The notes below the pieces were generated by a model that was given only the letters and a program-made list of their open reading frames with translations, searched no databases and had not been told where the DNA came from. DNA of 46,818 bases from CAVDWX01 sp963612735 (GTDB taxonomy: Bacteria > Bacillota_I > Bacilli_A > RFN20 > CAG-826), in the NCBI GenBank assembly GCA_963612735.1, contig CAVDWX010000052.1:1-46818 (forward strand). The letters run 5' to 3'. The number at the start of each line of letters is the position of its first letter. The first letter of the stretch is position 1. Below are positions 33,543-42,562 of this stretch, piece after piece. A program made the translations under genes and the position numbers.

Positions 33543-34605
33543 ATGAAGGCACTAGTCTATTTTCAGCCAAATAAAAAAAGCATTAATTTCGAGGGCACAC
33601 GCTTAAGAAAAACAATTAAGAACGCTCTCGAATTAGCGGATGTCGAATATACATCTAGTGTTGTGGATAATTTTGATATTGTTCACCTCATCTCTCCACT
33701 TGACGAAGATAAGATTAGTGTCGCTCATGAAATGAATATTCCTGTTATTGCTTCAGCTCTTAATACTGAAGATGATCCATCTGCTTCATATTTGGAATAC
33801 AAAAACAAGGATGGAAAAATTAGTGTTGAATTATCATCCAAAGGACAGAAATTTTTAAATAAATGCGACTTAGTTTTAGTACCTTGCGAGTACACTAAAG
33901 AATTATTAATTAATAGTGGCGTCGTTNNNNNNNNNNGGCGTCGTTTCTGAAATTAGAGTAGCGTTTCCAGGAGTTAATATTGCTCGTTTTGATTTTTCTA
34001 GAAATGATGAAAAAGATATTTTTTATCGATATTTTTGCGAAAAAACAGATAAGAAATTAGTAATTGCAATTGGTGATTATGAAGGTAATTTAGATGGGAT
34101 AAACGCATTAATTAATGCCGCGAAAAAATGTAATAAAGCTGTCTTTTATTATATTGGTCATACTTCTAAATTAGCTAATTTATCCAATAACGCTAAAAGA
34201 ATTATTAAAACCGCACCTAAGAATTTACATTTTGTTGGTTCAGTTCCGGATGATGTCTATCGAAGTGCGCTATTAAATGCTTCTATTTTCTTTCTACCTG
34301 GTTATAAAACTGCTTCTATTGTCTCTTTAGCGGAGGCAATGGTGGCTAAATGTCAATTGATAGTGAGAAAACAAGCTATTTATCCTGGAATATTAACAGA
34401 TGGAGTGAATGCTTATGTGGCTGAATATTCTGAAACACTAGCGTCGCTTTGTAAAGACTACCTCGATGGTAATATTAAACCTACTTATGAAGAATCTTAT
34501 ATGCTCGCTAAAACATATTCTTTGGAATCGTTTGGCGAACAATTAAAGTGGATATATCAAGAACAAATTAATCTCAAACATGAGGAGGAACATATCAATG
34601 ATTGA
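33543..34605 (+). CDS. GT-B family glycosyltransferase (group 1/GT4-like), interrupted by artefactual gap
   Basis: The gene is split by ten N, but removing the N plus one copy of a 9-base repeat gives a single frame of 347 residues reading ...LLINSGVVSEIRVAFPGV. The N-terminal half (DIVHLISPLDEDKISVAHEMNIPVIAS) is the acceptor domain. The C-terminal half (VIAIGDYEGNLDGINALINAA, FVGSVPDDVYRSALLNASIFFLPG, SLAEAMVAK) is the nucleotide-sugar domain of group 1 transferases. It resembles transferases that glycosylate lipids or cell-surface polymers; donor and acceptor are unknown. It starts 5 bases after gyrA and its end overlaps serS. Confidence 0.85.
33918..33945. other. Scaffold gap with duplicated 9-base flanks
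   Basis: GGCGTCGTT occurs at 33918-33926 and again at 33937-33945, on either side of N10 (33927-33936). The most economical reading is two overlapping contig ends joined with a nominal gap; the true sequence is 19 bases shorter. Confidence 0.9.
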
Positions 34606-35878
34606 TATTAATATAATACGTGAAAATCCTGAACGTGTTAAAAATGCATTAGCTAAAAAAATGTGGGATGCCGATTTTAGCGAATTGTTATCATGGGATA
34701 ACGAAAGAAAAACCCTTCTTCAAACAGTTGAAGGTAATAAAGCGGTGATGAATAAGCTTTCAGCATCTGTCCCGGAATTAAAAAAGAAAGGTGAAGATGT
34801 CGCTCCAATTTTTGCTAAAGTAAAGCAAATCGCCGCTGAAAATAGTGAAAAAGAAGCTAGAGTTAAAGAATTAGAACAAAAAATATTTGATTTTGTTGCA
34901 GCTTTACCAAATCTTCCAGATGACGATTTAGTGGGTGGTGGAAAAGAAAATAATAAAGTGATTCATATTGAAGGAGAAAAACCTAATTCCCCATTCAAAT
35001 TAAAAGATCATGTTGAACTTGCTACTTCACTCGGCCTAGTGGATTATGACCGTGGTTCTAAGATTGCTGGAAGAGGCTCATGGGTATATACAAATCTTGG
35101 TGCTAGATTGGAATGGGCGCTTGTTAATTTCTTTATTTCAGAACATTTAAAAGATGGCTATCAATTTATCCTACCACCTCATTTATTAAATGAAGAATCA
35201 GGTTTTGTTGCGGGGCAATTTCCTAAATTTAAACAAGATGTATTTTGGTTAGACGGAATTGAACCACAACGTTTTTTACTTCCTACCGCTGAAACAGCAC
35301 TTGTTAATTTTCACCGCAATGAAATATTAAACGAAGAAGAATTGCCTAAAAAATATTTTGCTTACACTCCTTGCTATCGTCGAGAAGCTGGTTCTTATCG
35401 AAGTGAAGAAAGAGGTATGATTCGCGGTTATCAATTTAATAAAGTGGAAATGGTTCAATATACCAAACCTGATGCAAGTGATGCTGCTTTTGAAGAATTA
35501 GTGAATAAAGCGATGTCATTAGTAAAGAAATTAGGACTCCATTTCCGCGTTTCTAAACTTGCCGCTGGAGACATATCTCATAGTATGGCGAGAACCTATG
35601 ATATTGAAGTCTATTTACCTAGCTTAGACATTTATAAAGAAGTATCTTCTGTTAGTAACGCTAGAGATTATCAAGCGCGTCGTGGAATGATTCGTTATAA
35701 AGATAAAGCAACTGGGAAAAATAAATACGTTCATACCTTGAATGGATCTGGTTTAGCTACATCTAGAATCTTCCCCGCTATTCTTGAACAATATCAACAA
35801 GAAGATGGTTCGGTTTTAGTCCCTGAGGTCCTACAACCATTCATGGGTGGAATTAAGGTTTTAAAACCAATTAAATAA
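34598..35878 (+). CDS. serS: Seryl-tRNA synthetase
   Basis: 426 residues from the ATG at 34598, which has GAGGAGG ~9 bases upstream; the ATG at 34580 precedes that site and is rejected. The N-terminal coiled-coil arm (~1-105) begins MIDINIIRENPERVKNAL. Class II motifs: motif 2 CYRREAGSYRSEERGMIRGYQF and motif 3 LNGSGLATSRIFPAILEQYQ. It charges tRNA-Ser and tRNA-Sec if present. The start overlaps the glycosyltransferase stop, and a terminator follows the gene. Confidence 0.98.
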   Translation: MIDINIIRENPERVKNALAKKMWDADFSELLSWDNERKTLLQTVEGNKAVMNKLSASVPELKKKGEDVAPIFAKVKQIAAENSEKEARVKELEQKIFDFVAALPNLPDDDLVGGGKENNKVIHIEGEKPNSPFKLKDHVELATSLGLVDYDRGSKIAGRGSWVYTNLGARLEWALVNFFISEHLKDGYQFILPPHLLNEESGFVAGQFPKFKQDVFWLDGIEPQRFLLPTAETALVNFHRNEILNEEELPKKYFAYTPCYRREAGSYRSEERGMIRGYQFNKVEMVQYTKPDASDAAFEELVNKAMSLVKKLGLHFRVSKLAAGDISHSMARTYDIEVYLPSLDIYKEVSSVSNARDYQARRGMIRYKDKATGKNKYVHTLNGSGLATSRIFPAILEQYQQEDGSVLVPEVLQPFMGGIKVLKPIK

Positions 35879-35895
35879 GATATTATTTTATTTAC

Positions 35896-35926
35896 AAAAT
35901 AGATTGATTAATTCAGTCTATTTTTT
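35896..35926 (+). terminator. Terminator after serS
   Basis: AAAATAGA (35896-35903) pairs with TCTATTTT (35917-35924), with an inner TGA/TCA pair and a T6 run. Confidence 0.75.
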
Positions 35927-35978
35927 ATATTAGCTCACTCAAATTCATTTTTTAGATTAAAACAGCTTTTATTATTGA

Positions 35979-35984
35979 TATAAT
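35979..35984 (+). promoter_or_regulatory. -10 element of the SRP RNA gene
   Basis: TATAAT stands 5-6 bases before the first base of the SRP RNA helix, which is the right distance for its transcription start. The -35 is weak. Confidence 0.65.
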
Positions 35985-35989
35985 AACTA

Positions 35990-36071
35990 TGCCGTTGCGA
36001 TGAGCAACTACGAACCAGGTCAGGACAGGAATGTAGCAGCCTTAAGTATCTTGTTCATGTGCGACGGTTTT
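35990..36071 (+). ncRNA. ffs: Signal recognition particle RNA, small (4.5S-like) type
   Basis: The ends pair (GCCGTTGC with GCGACGGT) and the middle holds the universal helix 8: CCAGGTCAGG, then ACA-GGAA-TGT tetraloop hairpin, then AGCAGCCTTAAG. The RNA is ~82 bases, so it has no Alu domain, unlike the ~270-base RNA of Bacillus. A T4 run ends it. It binds Ffh and targets membrane proteins. It lies between serS and tadA rather than after tadA. Confidence 0.93.
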
Positions 36072-36078
36072 ATCTTCT

Positions 36079-36534
36079 ATGTATAAAAATGAATATATGT
36101 TGTTAGCGTTAGAAAATGCTAAAAAAGCGTTTGATATTGATGAAGTTCCGGTTGGTGCTGTTATTGTTAAAAACGGACAAATTATTGCATCCACCTACAA
36201 TCAAAAAGAACATCTAAAAGATGCGACTGGTCACACTGAAATATTAGCTATAAAAGAAGCGGAAAAAATATTAGATTCTTATTATCTAAATGATTGCGAT
36301 ATGTATGTTACTCTTGAACCTTGTATAATGTGTGCAGGCGCTATAATACAATCGCGTATACGAAGTGTCTATTTCGGGGCGTATGATTTAAAAGGAGGAG
36401 CTTTTGGCTCATCAATCGATGTTACTAGTGCTCATAATATAAATCACCATCCATCCGTCTTTGGTGGATTTCTTAAAGAAGAATGTTCTGATCTCATTAG
36501 TGCATATTTTAAAAGAAAGCGAGAAGAAAAATGA
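36079..36534 (+). CDS. tadA: tRNA-specific adenosine deaminase
   Basis: 151 residues. The zinc site is His and catalytic Glu in TGHTEILAIKEA plus EPCIMCAGAI (two Cys). It makes inosine at the wobble position of tRNA-Arg(ACG). No ribosome site is evident in the 7 bases between the SRP RNA and the ATG, so it may be translated from a message that includes or follows processing of that RNA. It overlaps the next gene (ATGA). Confidence 0.95.
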   Translation: MYKNEYMLLALENAKKAFDIDEVPVGAVIVKNGQIIASTYNQKEHLKDATGHTEILAIKEAEKILDSYYLNDCDMYVTLEPCIMCAGAIIQSRIRSVYFGAYDLKGGAFGSSIDVTSAHNINHHPSVFGGFLKEECSDLISAYFKRKREEK

Positions 36535-37466
36535 AAATGAAGATATTCTGGCTAATCCCATTAATTGGCTTGATTGGCTGTTCTGGTAATAAAATTAGTT
36601 CATCATTAAAAGACAAGCCGAGCAGTGAAACATATGAAACTCTTGATGCTTCGGTTTTTGAATATGATTCTCAGCTTAAAGATTTTCTTAGTGAGCTTGA
36701 TGTTAGCTCTTCTATAAAAATTGAAGGCGAAACTAAAGAAAAACTTTTTGAAGTATTGCCCACTAATGATATGTATTGCAACACCATCAATAAAGTTGAA
36801 GAAAAAAGCGTTTTATTTTTAGATGAAAATTATGATGAAAGTTCATCAACATCTAATAAATATAAAAATGGTGATTATATCAAAACAAAAGTTACCGCTA
36901 TTACTCGAAATGTTGATACATTATCATTAAATGGTAATGTTAATAATAGTGAATCAATATATGATGATTCGTCTATTCCAACTACAACTATTTATAATGG
37001 TGTTTATACATTAAAAGCATATCTTGAACAAAGCTATTTTTCAGAATGTATTACTTATCCTGATGATGAAACTAAAAATACTGAAAATCGAAGCTTATAT
37101 ACTGTTGATACATATAAAGAAGCTCTTAATTTAACTAAAACAAGTCAATATTTATCTTCAATTGAGGATAAAATTGCTGAATATAAAGCATATAAAGAAG
37201 ATAACGCTAATAAAGTTACAATCGGTGATTTTTATTCAATAAAAGATAGCAAATTTGATTTTATTTTAAGCACTAACTGTTTATTAGAATATAGTGCCAA
37301 AGATAAAACAAATTATCAACGCGTTTATACCGCTAGTGTATCTATTAAAGATGGTTATATTGCTAATATTTCAATTTTAGAAACTCTTTCTTTAGTTCAA
37401 AACGATTCTACAACGGAACTCACTAAAGATATGACTAATATTAGCCTTTCCTATGTTGCTAAATAA
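36531..37466 (+). CDS. Predicted lipoprotein of unknown function
   Basis: 311 residues. A short signal peptide (MKMKIFWLIPLIGLIGC) ends at a lipobox with Cys17; the ATG at 36537 is an alternative start two residues on. The mature part is rich in Ser, Thr, Asp, Asn and Tyr and shows no recognisable enzyme motif. Length and composition suit an extracytoplasmic lipid-anchored protein. It lies between tadA (4-base overlap) and a P-type ATPase that starts 3 bases after it, so it could assist that transporter; this is context only. Confidence 0.85.
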   Translation: MKMKIFWLIPLIGLIGCSGNKISSSLKDKPSSETYETLDASVFEYDSQLKDFLSELDVSSSIKIEGETKEKLFEVLPTNDMYCNTINKVEEKSVLFLDENYDESSSTSNKYKNGDYIKTKVTAITRNVDTLSLNGNVNNSESIYDDSSIPTTTIYNGVYTLKAYLEQSYFSECITYPDDETKNTENRSLYTVDTYKEALNLTKTSQYLSSIEDKIAEYKAYKEDNANKVTIGDFYSIKDSKFDFILSTNCLLEYSAKDKTNYQRVYTASVSIKDGYIANISILETLSLVQNDSTTELTKDMTNISLSYVAK

Positions 37467-37469
37467 AAT

Positions 37470-39938
37470 ATGATTAAATCAAGAGAAGATAATATAGTCC
37501 GCTATCAGCCTGATAAATCTATAGGCCTTTCACTTGATGAAGTTGAACTAAGAAAAAAACAAAAATTAGTTAATAGGACCAAGATTGTTGTTGGTAAGAC
37601 TTATGCTGAAATAATTTTTAGCAACGTCTTCAATTTTTTTAATATTATCTTGTTTATTATTGCTGGTTTCATGATTTATGCTGGCGTTGAATCTTTCTTT
37701 GATTTGTTCTTTTTATATATCTTAATTTGCAATATTGTTATTGGATTATATCAGGATATTAAAGCGCGTATCTTGATGGGCAAATTAAGATTAGTTACCG
37801 CTCCGCGAATGCACGTTGTTCGTAATTCTATTACTCAAGAGATACTAACAAAAGAATTGGTTTTAGATGATATTATCTATTTAAAAGCTAATGATCAAAT
37901 TGGCGCTGACTCCATATTAATCGATGGTCAAATTGGTGTTAACGAGTCATTATTGAGTGGTGAGAGTGATATTATTTATAAAAAACCAGGTGATATTCTT
38001 TATTCTGGCTCTTTTGTGGTTAATGGTTTGGGCTATGCAAGAGTAGATAAAGTTGGAAATGATAATTATATTGAGACTATTCAAAACCAGGCTAAGAAAT
38101 TTAAAAGGTCACCTTCTCAAATACTAAAATCACTGCGTAAATTATTTATTTTTATTGGTGGAGTAGTCATTGTAGTTGGCATTGCATCAATCATTATTTA
38201 TTTAACAAACACAAAGCCACTCACTGAACAATCATTTAAAAGTTTAATTAAACCCCTATCTGGCTCACTTGTGGGAATGATGCCGACTGGATTATACCTA
38301 TTAACTTCTGCAGCGCTTGCGGTTGGAGTTATTTCGTTAAGCAAGAAAAGAGCACAAGTTCAAGATTTTTATTCTATTGAAATGTTATCTAGAACTAGCA
38401 TTTTATGTGTTGATAAAACTGGCACCATTACCGATGGCTCAATGGAATTAAATAAGCTTGTTCCACTTGGTAAATATAGCAATACTGAACTTGCTCAAAT
38501 CATTTCAAATTTATTAAAAGCCACTAAAGATGACAACTTTACTGCGAAAGCGTTGAATAAAAAATTTACTTATGAAATGAGCGCTATTTTAATAAAAGCA
38601 TTACCATTTTGCAGTGAAAATAAATATTCTGCTGCTTCTTTTAAGGGTTGTAAAACTTATATTTTAGGTGCTCCAGAATTTATAAATATCGATAATCGAG
38701 CGGGCATCATCAAGCTTGGAGAAGAATATACAAGCAAAGGTTTTCGAGTCCTCGTTTTAGCGGAATCTAATGGTGTTATTACTGGAGGTAAATACGAATT
38801 GAATTCCACAGCAATAGCGTTAATTGTTTTGCAAGATCATATTCGTGAAAATGCCATTAAAACTTTTAAATGGTTTGCTGATAATGGCGTTAAAATTAAA
38901 ATTATCTCAGGTGATAATGCCCAAACCGTTAGTGAAATTGCTCGACAGGCTGAAATCCCTTATTTTCACGAATATATATCTTTAGATGGTATGAGTGATG
39001 AAGAAGTCGCAAACATTGCTAATAAATATACTGTTTTTGGTCGAGTGACTCCTAATCAAAAGGAAATCATTGTTAAATCATTAAAAAGTAATCGAGAAAC
39101 TGTTGCTATGACTGGTGATGGGATTAACGATATATTAGCGTTAAAACGTGCGGATTGTTCTATTGCAATGGCAAGTGGAGCGGAAGCGGCAAAAAATGTT
39201 TCGCATATTGTCTTACTAGATTCTGATTTTGATACACTTCCTTCTATTGTTGGTGAAGGAAGACGTGTTGTTAATAATTTACAAAGAACTTGTTCTTTAT
39301 TTTTAGTTAAAACATTATTTGCAATGGCGATGTCAATTATATTTATGATTGCAAATTTATTTGATAAATCAATACATTATCCATTTATTACTAACCATCT
39401 TCTTATCTGGGAAGTAGTTACTATTGGTATGTCTGCCTTTTTTCTAGCATTAGAAAAAAATGACGAACAAATAAAAGGTAACTTCTTACCTAATATTTTT
39501 AAAAAAGCAATACCCGGAGCTATTATGATTTTAGCATCTCAAGCACTTGTGTTTTTTGGTTATTTATTAAATAAGAATGGGATTATGTATTTAGGTATCA
39601 ATAGCTTAGATCAAGCTCAATCAATGTCCATTTTGTGTTTTACTTTATTAAGTGTATTTGTCTTATTTGAAGTATGTGCACCATTTGATAAATATCGAAA
39701 AATAGTTTTTACGGTTGCTGCATTTTTTGTTATTTTATTTTTAACAATATTTATGATTGTGGATTATACTAATCCTAAACCTGAATCACCTATTCGCGTA
39801 AATTTCTACTGCATGGAAGGTGTCAATTATTTTGGAGTAGGGATGATTGTGATTATATTAGCTGCAATCTATCTATTTGCTAACTACATTAGTATGCTTT
39901 TAAAAGGAGAAATTAAACCAAATGCTAAAAATAAATAA
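37470..39938 (+). CDS. P-type cation-transporting ATPase (CtpE-like)
   Basis: 822 residues with the standard order: N-terminal cytoplasmic segment, membrane spans from ~50, actuator domain with SGES in place of TGES (LLSGESDII), ion-site helix PTGLYLLTSAALAVG, phosphorylation site DKTGT at Asp315, hinge MTGDGINDILALKRAD, and C-terminal spans. The helix wording and the VQDFYSIEMLSRT stretch before DKTGT resemble CtpE, linked to calcium uptake in mycobacteria, where PEGL replaces PTGL. The transported ion is therefore plausibly Ca2+ but not proven. It overlaps psuG by 17 bases. Confidence 0.9.
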   Translation: MIKSREDNIVRYQPDKSIGLSLDEVELRKKQKLVNRTKIVVGKTYAEIIFSNVFNFFNIILFIIAGFMIYAGVESFFDLFFLYILICNIVIGLYQDIKARILMGKLRLVTAPRMHVVRNSITQEILTKELVLDDIIYLKANDQIGADSILIDGQIGVNESLLSGESDIIYKKPGDILYSGSFVVNGLGYARVDKVGNDNYIETIQNQAKKFKRSPSQILKSLRKLFIFIGGVVIVVGIASIIIYLTNTKPLTEQSFKSLIKPLSGSLVGMMPTGLYLLTSAALAVGVISLSKKRAQVQDFYSIEMLSRTSILCVDKTGTITDGSMELNKLVPLGKYSNTELAQIISNLLKATKDDNFTAKALNKKFTYEMSAILIKALPFCSENKYSAASFKGCKTYILGAPEFINIDNRAGIIKLGEEYTSKGFRVLVLAESNGVITGGKYELNSTAIALIVLQDHIRENAIKTFKWFADNGVKIKIISGDNAQTVSEIARQAEIPYFHEYISLDGMSDEEVANIANKYTVFGRVTPNQKEIIVKSLKSNRETVAMTGDGINDILALKRADCSIAMASGAEAAKNVSHIVLLDSDFDTLPSIVGEGRRVVNNLQRTCSLFLVKTLFAMAMSIIFMIANLFDKSIHYPFITNHLLIWEVVTIGMSAFFLALEKNDEQIKGNFLPNIFKKAIPGAIMILASQALVFFGYLLNKNGIMYLGINSLDQAQSMSILCFTLLSVFVLFEVCAPFDKYRKIVFTVAAFFVILFLTIFMIVDYTNPKPESPIRVNFYCMEGVNYFGVGMIVIILAAIYLFANYISMLLKGEIKPNAKNK

Positions 39939-40827
39939 AGAAGTCCTAGAGGCATTAAAAAATAATAAACCAGTTGTTGCGCTTGAAAGCACGATTATTT
40001 CTCACGGCATGCCTTACCCTAAAAATGTGGAAACAGCCTTAGCGGTTGAAAAGGTAATTAGAGATAATGGGGCGATACCCGCTACGATTGGTATTATTGA
40101 TGGTGACGCTATTGTCGGTATGAGTAAAGAAGAAATTGAACAATTTGGAAAAAGGCAAGGAATTATCAAAGTTTCTAGAAGAGATTTACCTGTGGTTTAC
40201 GCTAAAAAGTTATGGGCTGCCACAACGGTAGCTGCGACGATGATTATTGCTTCTCAAGCTGGAATTGAAATCTTTGTTACTGGCGGTATAGGTGGAGTTC
40301 ATCGAAACGCTCAACAAACATTTGATATATCCGCCGATTTAGATGAATTATCAAAAACTAATGTCACAGTAATATGTGCTGGTGCAAAAGCAATATTAGA
40401 TTTACCTTTAACACTTGAATATTTAGAAACAAAAGGTGTTCCTGTTTTAGGCTATCAGACAAAAGAACTCCCTGCTTTTTATACATCTCATTCTGGATTA
40501 GCGGTGGACTATGAAGTGAATGACGCTATTGAGATGGCACACATTATCAAAGAAAAACGAGATAACCACATCGAAGGGGGAATTCTATTAACTAATCCAA
40601 TTCCAGAACAATTTGCGATGGATAAAAATGTTATTAATAACGCCATAGATAAAGCTTTAGAAATGATGGATAAACAAGGAATTAAGGGTAAAGCTTGTAC
40701 CCCATATTTATTAAAAACCATAGTTGATTTAACTGGTGGTGATTCGCTTGAATCTAATATTCATTTAGTTTTAAATAACGCAAAATTAGGCGCACTTGTA
40801 GCAAAGGAATATTGTAAATTAAAATGA
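39922..40827 (+). CDS. psuG: Pseudouridine-5'-phosphate glycosidase
   Basis: 301 residues. Family stretches: VVALESTIISHGMPYPKN, the catalytic-lysine region ARRDLP-equivalent VSRRDLPVVYAKKLWAATTVAATM, and TGGIGGVHRNAQQTFDISADL. It splits pseudouridine-5'-phosphate to uracil and ribose-5-phosphate (reversibly). AGGAG lies ~12 bases upstream. Its usual partner, pseudouridine kinase PsuK, is not beside it. It overlaps the TetR gene by 4 bases. Confidence 0.95.
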   Translation: MLKINKEVLEALKNNKPVVALESTIISHGMPYPKNVETALAVEKVIRDNGAIPATIGIIDGDAIVGMSKEEIEQFGKRQGIIKVSRRDLPVVYAKKLWAATTVAATMIIASQAGIEIFVTGGIGGVHRNAQQTFDISADLDELSKTNVTVICAGAKAILDLPLTLEYLETKGVPVLGYQTKELPAFYTSHSGLAVDYEVNDAIEMAHIIKEKRDNHIEGGILLTNPIPEQFAMDKNVINNAIDKALEMMDKQGIKGKACTPYLLKTIVDLTGGDSLESNIHLVLNNAKLGALVAKEYCKLK

Positions 40828-41381
40828 GAACTGATCATCGTTTAGCGGATGCTCTTAAAAGCATGATGTCTGATAAACCATTAGACTCTATTTCTGTACT
40901 TTCTTTAACAAAAAAATGTAAAGTTAATCGTCAAACTTTTTATTATTATTTTCACGATATTTATGATTTATTAACTCTCGTATTTCTCGACGAAAAGATT
41001 AATGGTATCGAAAAAAGTAAAAACTTTAAAGAAATGATTAAATGCTTATTTACTTATTATGATAAGAATAAAAAATTTATTGATGCTGCCATTAATTCTG
41101 GGGGCAAGGACTTAGCTTTTGAATTTTTCTATAATGCATGTTATCAATCTACTCTAAGATTTGTAAACGATTATCCTGAAAGTAAAAAACTACACGCTAA
41201 TGACAAAAAAGCAATGTCGAGATTTTATGCCTCAGCTTATTCTAATTCTCTTTTATATTACATTTCTAATTACAAACATAAAACACTTGAAGGAATTATG
41301 GAATCATTTGCTTTTGTTAGTGATGATGCATTGATTAATTCAATTAACGCCTTTATTCAAGCGAGGAAAAAAGATGATTAA
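40824..41381 (+). CDS. TetR/AcrR family regulator (DhaS-like)
   Basis: 185 residues. Helix-turn-helix: LADALKSMMSDKPLDSISVLSLTKKCKVNRQTFYYYFHDIYDLL, with the QTFYYYF recognition helix common to DhaS-type members. The C-terminal domain is helical and ligand unknown. It starts inside the end of psuG and its stop overlaps the start of the iron alcohol dehydrogenase, so it is a chained gene in an operon rather than a divergent repressor; no operator could be identified. Confidence 0.9.
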   Translation: MRTDHRLADALKSMMSDKPLDSISVLSLTKKCKVNRQTFYYYFHDIYDLLTLVFLDEKINGIEKSKNFKEMIKCLFTYYDKNKKFIDAAINSGGKDLAFEFFYNACYQSTLRFVNDYPESKKLHANDKKAMSRFYASAYSNSLLYYISNYKHKTLEGIMESFAFVSDDALINSINAFIQARKKDD

Positions 41382-42546
41382 TTTTGATTTTGTCAGTCCT
41401 ACTAAAATATATTTTGGAAAAGGTAAAGAAGAAGAGATTGGAACAATCTTAAAAGAAATAAATGCTCATAAAATTTTGATAGTAGCAGGAACTTTATCTA
41501 TTTTTAAAAGCGGTCTTTATGATAAAGTTACTAAATTATTAGATAAAGAAAATATTACATATATCACCTTCAAAGGCGTCAGGGCTAATCCCACTAAAGC
41601 TAAGGCAATAGAAGGCTTAAAATTAGCAAGAGAAAATAACGTCGATTATATATTGGCCATCGGTGGTGGCTCGGTCATTGATACCGCTAAGTTGATTGCT
41701 TGTACATATAGTTATGTTGGCGATATATTTGATTTTAATTTACATAAAGCTAAGCCAACTTCTGCTTTACCGATTGGAGTTATATTAACAATATCTGCTT
41801 CAGGAAGTGAATTATCTTCTTCTTGTGTTATTCAAGATGATGAATTAGAGATGAAGAAAGGTTTTAATTCTGATTTAGTGAGACCAACGTTTGTCATTGA
41901 GAATCCAGAATTAACGTATTCAGTTTCAAAAGAACAAACCGCTTATGGGATTGTTGATATCTTCATGCATACATTTGAAAGATATATGCAACCTTCATGT
42001 GAAATCGAACCCGCTGATGGTTTTGCGGAAACCGTGATGAAATCGGTGATAAAAGCAGGAAAAATTGCTTATGATAATCCATGCGATTATGAATCTCGAG
42101 CGGTGTTGATGCTTATGTCTTCTTTATCACATAATGGATTAACAAATATTGGTAAACCTCCCCTAATGCCTGTTCATCAACTCGAACATGCTATTTCTGG
42201 TAAATATCCTTTTGTTGCACATGGGGCTGGACTTGCTGTTTTATTTGCTAAATGGTCCATTTATTATTTACCTTATGAACTTGATAAATTTGATTCGTTT
42301 GCGCGTAATGTTTTTAATCTTCATAATCCTGATAAATATCAAAATGGTTTATCTGGCATTAAAATGATGGATGAATTTTTCTCTTCATTAAATATGCCTA
42401 AAACATTCCGTGATTTAGGAATAGATGATGTTGATGTTACCTCTTTAGCAAAATTAGTTTCAGATAATGGAAAAAGAACAATTCACCAAAAGAGCAAAGA
42501 GATGGATGAGAGTGTTATGATAGAAATATATAGATTATGTCTATAG
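41374..42546 (+). CDS. Iron-containing alcohol dehydrogenase (butanol dehydrogenase-like)
   Basis: 390 residues. NAD(P)-binding GGGSVIDTAKL is near residue 97. Metal ligands are Asp and His in GIVDIFMHTFERY, His in PVHQLEHAIS and His in FVAHGAGLAV. The N-terminus NFDFVSPTKIYFGKGKEEEIG is typical of the BdhA/YqhD group. It reduces aldehydes or oxidises alcohols, likely in fermentation. It follows a TetR gene by overlap. The substrate cannot be decided. Confidence 0.94.
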   Translation: MINFDFVSPTKIYFGKGKEEEIGTILKEINAHKILIVAGTLSIFKSGLYDKVTKLLDKENITYITFKGVRANPTKAKAIEGLKLARENNVDYILAIGGGSVIDTAKLIACTYSYVGDIFDFNLHKAKPTSALPIGVILTISASGSELSSSCVIQDDELEMKKGFNSDLVRPTFVIENPELTYSVSKEQTAYGIVDIFMHTFERYMQPSCEIEPADGFAETVMKSVIKAGKIAYDNPCDYESRAVLMLMSSLSHNGLTNIGKPPLMPVHQLEHAISGKYPFVAHGAGLAVLFAKWSIYYLPYELDKFDSFARNVFNLHNPDKYQNGLSGIKMMDEFFSSLNMPKTFRDLGIDDVDVTSLAKLVSDNGKRTIHQKSKEMDESVMIEIYRLCL

Positions 42547-42562
42547 GAGGAAATATTAATTT

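Noticed and set aside
34580..34597. Earlier ATG for serS
   Set aside because: It precedes the AGGAGG site; ATG 34598 is correctly spaced and starts the conserved MIDINIIRENPE.
34400..34597. T-box leader for serS
   Set aside because: The region is coding for the glycosyltransferase and shows no T-box sequence.
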